Origin: Chlorobium sp.
Lineage (GTDB): Bacteria; Bacteroidota; Chlorobiia; Chlorobiales; Chlorobiaceae
Direction: 5' to 3'
Assembly (NCBI GenBank): GCA_028278005.1
Contig: JANQFD010000074.1
Location: 1-8,858, forward strand
Length of the DNA stretch: 8,858 nt
Part shown: positions 5,396 to 8,858 of the stretch, one piece after another
How positions within the stretch are numbered: position 1 is the first letter of the stretch
How the letters are laid out: each line of letters opens with the position of its first letter
Made by a program: the position numbers and the translations under genes
The notes under the pieces: generated by a model
What the model saw: only the letters and a program-made list of their open reading frames with translations
Databases searched by the model: none
What the model was told of the DNA's origin: nothing

Positions 5396-7963
5396 ATGGG
5401 TCTTATACAAGATTATCGGGCACACACGGAAGAAAGGTCACAGAGCGGTATTCCGCCGCTTCCCTTGACTGCGGAACAGGCACGTCAACTGATCGAGCTG
5501 CTGCAGCAGGATCCGGTTGCGGAACAGGATTATCTGCTGACGCTGTTCCGTGAGCATATCAGTCCCGGTGTTGACGATGCAGCATTTGAGAAAGCCGCAT
5601 TTCTTGATCGTATTGTCAAGGGCGAAGCAGCATGTTCCGTTATTACACCCGTTGACGCGGTGAACATTCTCGGAACCATGCTGGGCGGTTACAATGTCAA
5701 GCCCCTTGTCGACGCTTTATCCCATGAGAACAGCGACGTTGCATCCGCTGCAGCCGAGATGCTGAAAAAGACCCTTTTGGTGTATGAATCATTCGATGCT
5801 GTTGCCGAGCTTACCAAATCGAACAGCTATGCAAAAGAGGTTATGGAATCCTGGGCCAATGCCGAATGGTTCGAAGCAAAGCCGGTTATTCCCGAAAAAA
5901 TGACACTCACGGTTTTCAAGGTGCCGGGCGAAACCAATACAGACGATCTTTCTCCGGCAAGCGAAGCATTTACGAGAAGTGATATTCCGTTGCATGCCCT
6001 GAGTATGCTGGGCTCAAAAATGGATGATCCTATCGGTACCATTGCCGAGTTGAAGAAAAAAGGAAACCCTCTTGCTTTTGTCGGTGATGTTGTCGGTACA
6101 GGCTCAAGCCGCAAGTCCGGGATTAACTCCGTCCAGTGGCATATCGGTGAGGATATTCCTGCCGTGCCGAACAAGCGTACCGGCGGTGTTGTTATCGGCG
6201 GCATCATCGCGCCTATCTTCTTCAATACAGCCGAGGATTCCGGGGCGCTTCCGATCCAGGCCGACGTAACTGCGATGGAGACCGGCGACGTTATCGATCT
6301 CTACCCCTACCAGGGGAAGATCGAGAAAAACGGTGAGGTGATCGCGGATTTCAAACTCGAGCCGAATACCCTTGGCGACGAGGTCCGGGCCGGGGGAAGG
6401 ATTCCTCTGATCATCGGCCGTACCCTCACCCGTCAGGCGCGCGAAGCTCTCGGCATGGGTGAAGAAACAATTTTCGAGTCTCCGGAACAACCTGCCGACA
6501 GCGGAAAAGGATACACCCTGGCTCAGAAAATGATCGGCAATGCCTGCGGCCTTCCCGGAGTCAGGCCGGGTATGTATGTAGAGCCGGAAACCCTTACCGT
6601 CGGTTCCCAGGACACAACCGGAGCAATGACCCGAGATGAAATCAAGGAACTTGCCGCCCTGAGTTTCGGGGCCGATCTTGTCATGCAGAGCTTCTGTCAT
6701 ACAGCGGCATATCCAAAGCCTTCGGATGTAAAGCTTCACAAGACCCTGCCATATTTCATCATGAGCAGAGGAGGTGTGGCTCTTCGTCCCGGTGACGGTG
6801 TTATCCACACCTGGTTGAACCGGATGGTGCTTCCCGATACGCTCGGTACCGGTGCAGACTCCCATACCCGTTTCCCTATCGGCATCTCTTTCCCCGGTGG
6901 ATCAGGACTGGTGGCGTTTGCCGGTGTTACGGGTTCCATGCCTTTGAATGTTCCCGAATCGGTGCTTGTCCGGTTCAAAGGAGAGCTGCAGGATGGTATA
7001 ACCCTTCGTGACCTGGTTAACGCCATTCCTTATGTGGCTATCAAGCAGGGTCTGCTGACGGTTGAGAAGAAAGGCAAAAAGAACATTTTTGCCGGTCGAA
7101 TTCTCGAAATAGAAGGGCTGCCGCAGTTGAAGGTCGAACAGGCGTTCGAACTCAGCGATGCATCTGCAGAACGCAGCGCGGCTGCGTGTACGGTTCGTCT
7201 CGACAAGGAGCCGGTTATCGAGTATCTCAAATCGAACGTGAAACTTCTCGAGCAGATGATCGAGAACGGTTATGGTGATCCTGAGACTATTCGACGCAGA
7301 ATCGGCAAAATGCAGGAATGGCTTGTAAACCCGTCTCTTATGGAGCCTGATGCCGATGCTGAATATGCAGCGGTTCTCGAGATCGATCTGAGTGAGATCA
7401 AAGAGCCTATCATTGCCTGTCCGAACGATCCGGATGATGTCGTCACACTTTCCGAAGCATTGGCCGACAGCAGCCGTCCTCAGAACATCGACGAAGTGTT
7501 CGTCGGCAGCTGCATGACCAATATCGGGCATTTCCGCGCTCTTGGAGAGGTGCTGAAAGGAAAAGGTCAGGTCGCAACAAAGCTATGGGTGGTGCCCCCG
7601 ACCAAGATGGATATGAAGATGCTTGTCGAGGAAGGGTATTATTCGCTTTATGGTGCAGCAGGAGCACGTGCGGAGATGCCGGGCTGTTCTCTCTGTATGG
7701 GTAACCAGGCGCGTGTTGCCGACAATGCCATTGTTTTCTCAACCAGTACAAGGAATTTCGACAACCGGCTTGGTAAAGGTGCGCTGGTCTATCTTGGCTC
7801 CGCAGAGCTTGCTGCAGTCTGTGCATTGCTTGGCAGGCTTCCGAAACCGGAGGAGTATTTCGAAGCTGTCAGCAGCAATCTTGCCGGTAACGAGGATCAG
7901 GTTTACAAGTATCTGAATTTCCACGAGGTCAGTAGTGAGCAGCTCGAGACGCTCGTGGACTGA
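5396..7963 (+). CDS. acnB: Bifunctional aconitate hydratase 2 / 2-methylisocitrate dehydratase, type B
   Basis: AcnB interconverts citrate and isocitrate through cis-aconitate with a [4Fe-4S] cluster. In green sulfur bacteria, which run the TCA cycle reductively, it would supply citrate for ATP-citrate lyase. The 855 residues compare with about 865 in E. coli. The type-B domain order is visible: an N-terminal helical HEAT-like domain (about 1-160), the swivelling domain (about 165-360, with TDDLSPASEAF at 182-192 and VGTGSSRKSGINSVQWHIG at 233-251), then the catalytic domains. The latter carry KGYTLAQKMIGNACG (371-385), SFCHTAAYPKP (432-442) and the LGTGADSHTRFPIG segment (483-496). Cluster ligands are Cys706 (VGSCMTN), Cys764 and Cys767 (PGCSLCMGN), matching E. 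coli C710/C769/C772. It appears monocistronic. Type-B enzymes can bind RNA when the cluster is lost; the sequence cannot show that here. The 2-methylcitrate role is a family property with no prp gene nearby. Confidence 0.97.
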   Translation: MGLIQDYRAHTEERSQSGIPPLPLTAEQARQLIELLQQDPVAEQDYLLTLFREHISPGVDDAAFEKAAFLDRIVKGEAACSVITPVDAVNILGTMLGGYNVKPLVDALSHENSDVASAAAEMLKKTLLVYESFDAVAELTKSNSYAKEVMESWANAEWFEAKPVIPEKMTLTVFKVPGETNTDDLSPASEAFTRSDIPLHALSMLGSKMDDPIGTIAELKKKGNPLAFVGDVVGTGSSRKSGINSVQWHIGEDIPAVPNKRTGGVVIGGIIAPIFFNTAEDSGALPIQADVTAMETGDVIDLYPYQGKIEKNGEVIADFKLEPNTLGDEVRAGGRIPLIIGRTLTRQAREALGMGEETIFESPEQPADSGKGYTLAQKMIGNACGLPGVRPGMYVEPETLTVGSQDTTGAMTRDEIKELAALSFGADLVMQSFCHTAAYPKPSDVKLHKTLPYFIMSRGGVALRPGDGVIHTWLNRMVLPDTLGTGADSHTRFPIGISFPGGSGLVAFAGVTGSMPLNVPESVLVRFKGELQDGITLRDLVNAIPYVAIKQGLLTVEKKGKKNIFAGRILEIEGLPQLKVEQAFELSDASAERSAAACTVRLDKEPVIEYLKSNVKLLEQMIENGYGDPETIRRRIGKMQEWLVNPSLMEPDADAEYAAVLEIDLSEIKEPIIACPNDPDDVVTLSEALADSSRPQNIDEVFVGSCMTNIGHFRALGEVLKGKGQVATKLWVVPPTKMDMKMLVEEGYYSLYGAAGARAEMPGCSLCMGNQARVADNAIVFSTSTRNFDNRLGKGALVYLGSAELAAVCALLGRLPKPEEYFEAVSSNLAGNEDQVYKYLNFHEVSSEQLETLVD

Positions 7964-8021
7964 ACCCTGATTCAGGCTTGATATGTATACATTCTTGTAT
8001 GTTACACAAGCAGTAGGGCTT

Positions 8022-8051
8022 TTGAAAACACACTTTTTTTTTTATTATTAT
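8022..8051 (+). promoter_or_regulatory. Near-consensus promoter with a ten-T spacer tract, upstream of the lipoprotein gene
   Basis: TTGAAA (8022-8027) and TATTAT (8046-8051) each match five of six sigma-70 positions and are 18 bases apart. Bases 8034-8043 of the spacer are ten consecutive T. A second TATTAT overlaps at 8043-8048 with a 15-base spacer. The transcript would begin near 8058, giving a leader of about 50 bases. The T-run also lies downstream of acnB, but no strong stem precedes it, so a terminator reading is less convincing. Confidence 0.55.
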
Positions 8052-8108
8052 GTGGCAGAATAAGCTGCAAGATGTTGGAAACGTAACCAATCAAACCAGA
8101 TTTTTATT

Positions 8109-8435
8109 ATGAAAAAACTGTTCATTTTTCTTTTCCTTGTGAGCTCCGTATCTGTTTTCGGTTGTGCACCTAAAGCAGAGCAGGCACCGGAAGAAGCAGC
8201 TCAGGAAGAGGCGGTAGAGGCAACTGAAGAAGCGACTGAAGAAGCTGTAGAAGAGGCTTCTGAAGAAGCGGCTGAAGAAACCGAAGGCGCTATGGAAGAA
8301 GCTGCAGGAGCAATGGGTGAAGCCGCTGACGACGCTGTCGAAGCAGTAGGCGAAGCCGCTGAAGGCGCTGCAGAAGCAGTAGGTGAAGCCGCTGACGACG
8401 CTGTCGAAGCAGTGAAAGAAGCTGCTGGTCAGTAA
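8109..8435 (+). CDS. Small acidic, alanine/glutamate-rich lipoprotein with 11-residue repeats
   Basis: I do not recognise a named family. The 108-residue product has a lipoprotein signal: MKK, a hydrophobic stretch (LFIFLFLVSSVSVF, 4-17) and a lipobox VFGC with lipidated Cys19. The residue after Cys is Ala, which under the E. coli rule favours the outer membrane. The mature 90 residues are mostly Ala and Glu, with 27 Glu, 4 Asp and only 2 Lys, and contain no aromatic residue. Residues 33-57 repeat blocks such as EEA. From about residue 68 there are three 11-residue units (AMGEAADDAVE, AVGEAAEGAAE, AVGEAADDAVE) and a partial fourth (AVKEAAGQ). Such 11-mers suit a long amphipathic helix, as in LEA-type proteins or apolipoproteins; this is resemblance, not homology. 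The start has no clear Shine-Dalgarno. The gene has its own promoter and terminator. A stress, envelope-spacer or surface role is possible but unproven. Confidence 0.85.
   Translation: MKKLFIFLFLVSSVSVFGCAPKAEQAPEEAAQEEAVEATEEATEEAVEEASEEAAEETEGAMEEAAGAMGEAADDAVEAVGEAAEGAAEAVGEAADDAVEAVKEAAGQ
8315..8413 (+). repeat. 33-bp tandem repeats inside the lipoprotein gene
   Basis: Bases 8316-8347 and 8382-8413 are identical over 32 bases and lie exactly 66 bases apart. Between them is a diverged copy (8349-8381), so the array is three 33-bp units encoding 11-residue repeats. The identity of the outer units, down to synonymous positions, points to recent duplication or gene conversion. Length changes by whole units would keep the reading frame. 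Confidence 0.85.
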
Positions 8436-8457
8436 GGATCGGACAAAACAGTCAACG

Positions 8458-8494
8458 AAAAAAGGAGATAAGTTCCGCTTATCTCCTTTTTTTT
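8458..8494. terminator. Strong bidirectional intrinsic terminator after the lipoprotein gene
   Basis: A perfect 12-bp stem (8461-8472 with 8478-8489) closes a 5-base loop TTCCG. An uninterrupted T-run spans 8487-8494, and six A precede on the other side (8458-8463), so it can act on both strands. It begins 22 bases after the lipoprotein stop codon and would end that transcript. Confidence 0.92.
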
Positions 8495-8799
8495 GCCCTG
8501 TTTTACATGTCTTCACTGCACCATCAGTGCAATGGACCCTGAAATTGGTATCCGCTCAAAGAACGTTGAAAGAATCACAGAATTAAGCGTCGAGGGGTAA
8601 TTATAGGCAGGTCATCCAGGGTGACGAAATAGCGGAGAGCGTGTAGTATAAAAAGAAGTATCGCTTTTACTTTTCTCATGGTATCAAAGATGACGGATAA
8701 AAGTCCAAAAAAACTCACTTCAAGGTTGTAGAAAAAGTATCAGTTTGAGGTTGGAAGGGCTTGTATGTTTTATATCAATGGAAGCCCCTGGAAGACATG
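8495..8799. other. Gene-free stretch between two terminators
   Basis: No supported gene is seen. The longest frames from an ATG are short: 22 codons on plus (8532-8600) and 34 on minus (8679-8575), and neither has a ribosome site. A 15-base near-palindrome is at 8611-8625 (GTCATCC, A, GGGTGAC; one mismatch). A 6-bp stem GGGCTT/AAGCCC (8757-8762 with 8782-8787) precedes the final terminator. The stretch could be the long leader of a gene beyond the window, an untyped small RNA, or decayed sequence. I recognise no known RNA family in it. Confidence 0.4.
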
Positions 8800-8839
8800 A
8801 AAAAAGCCTTATACCGTTTTATCGATATAAGGCTTTTTT
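8800..8839. terminator. Strong bidirectional terminator hairpin near the window end
   Basis: A perfect 13-bp stem (8801-8813 with 8826-8838, 14 bp if 8800/8839 pair) with a 12-base loop has A6 on its left and T6 on its right. It works as an intrinsic terminator on both strands. No gene lies between it and the previous terminator. It may therefore end a minus-strand gene entering from the right, or a small RNA, or act as an attenuator for a plus-strand gene starting beyond the window. Confidence 0.85.
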
Positions 8840-8846
8840 GCCGCTG

Positions 8847-8852
8847 AGGAGG
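8847..8852 (+). promoter_or_regulatory. Shine-Dalgarno-like AGGAGG at the window edge
   Basis: A perfect AGGAGG is followed by six bases before the window ends, the correct distance for a start codon at about 8859 or shortly after. This suggests, without proving it, a plus-strand gene just outside the window. It could also be chance sequence within a gene on the other strand. Confidence 0.35.
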
Positions 8853-8858
8853 CAGGAC

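Noticed and set aside
5341..5553. Open frame of 70 codons overlapping the acnB start in another phase
   Set aside because: It conflicts with the strong acnB ribosome site and conserved N-terminus, and its C-terminal half is acnB read out of frame.
6104..6865. Minus-strand open frame of 253 codons inside acnB
   Set aside because: It overlaps the aconitase catalytic region completely and its product has no family features. It is a codon-bias shadow.
7921..7958. 7-bp inverted repeat at the 3' end of acnB (CCACGAG and CTCGTGG)
   Set aside because: It lies inside coding sequence with a 24-base loop and no T-run, and is likely to be chance.
8010..8043. T-run after acnB read as an intrinsic terminator
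   Set aside because: No stable GC-bearing stem lies directly before the run. The same bases fit better as the spacer of the lipoprotein promoter.
8091..8516. Minus-strand open frame of 141 codons rich in Ser, Phe and Cys opposite the lipoprotein gene
   Set aside because: It is the antisense reading of the Glu/Ala repeats, which avoids stop codons by composition. It runs through the terminator and has no ribosome site or family character.
8532..8600. Plus-strand 22-codon ORF
   Set aside because: It is too short, has no ribosome site, and shows no similarity that I can name.
8575..8679. Minus-strand 34-codon hydrophobic ORF
   Set aside because: It has no ribosome site and no recognised family, and a frame of this length is expected by chance. 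It is kept only as a possibility within the unexplained region.

Overview
This window looks like chromosomal core sequence from a green sulfur bacterium (Chlorobi, family Chlorobiaceae). That placement is an inference. It rests on the combination of a bacillithiol-type glycosyltransferase (BshA), a stand-alone mreB, a stand-alone hisD followed by queA, and a separately transcribed type-B aconitase, plus the general character of the proteins. Base composition looks close to balanced by eye. The genus cannot be resolved from what is visible.

Layout. A complete bshA (2-1168, +) faces mreB (2312-1284, -). The 115-bp gap between them holds two overlapping inverted repeats but no convincing U-tract terminator. 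mreB is divergent from hisD (2576-3865, +). The spacer between them carries a candidate mreB promoter and a perfect 10-bp-stem hairpin. hisD is followed after 26 bp by queA (3892-4920, +), probably as one transcript. A 475-bp gene-free stretch follows, with a 127-bp imperfect palindrome, four degenerate heptamer repeats and a candidate promoter. It leads into acnB (5396-7963, +), which has a good Shine-Dalgarno. A small acidic lipoprotein gene (8109-8435, +) comes next. It has a near-consensus promoter with a ten-T run inside its spacer, and a textbook terminator. The last 360 bp contain no convincing gene. They end in a second perfect terminator hairpin followed by a strong Shine-Dalgarno-like AGGAGG six bases from the window edge, so a plus-strand gene may begin just outside.

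How the genes relate. They are mostly unrelated housekeeping functions: low-molecular-weight thiol synthesis (BshA), rod-shape cytoskeleton (MreB), the last step of histidine synthesis (HisD), the tRNA modification queuosine (QueA) and citrate/isocitrate interconversion (AcnB). In a green sulfur bacterium AcnB would serve the reductive TCA cycle. The least ordinary item is the lipoprotein: 27 Glu and 4 Asp against 2 Lys in a 90-residue mature chain, ending in 11-residue repeats that are also 33-bp DNA repeats. Its promoter architecture would permit slipped-strand phase variation. I found no CRISPR array, transposase, phage gene, tRNA or rRNA.
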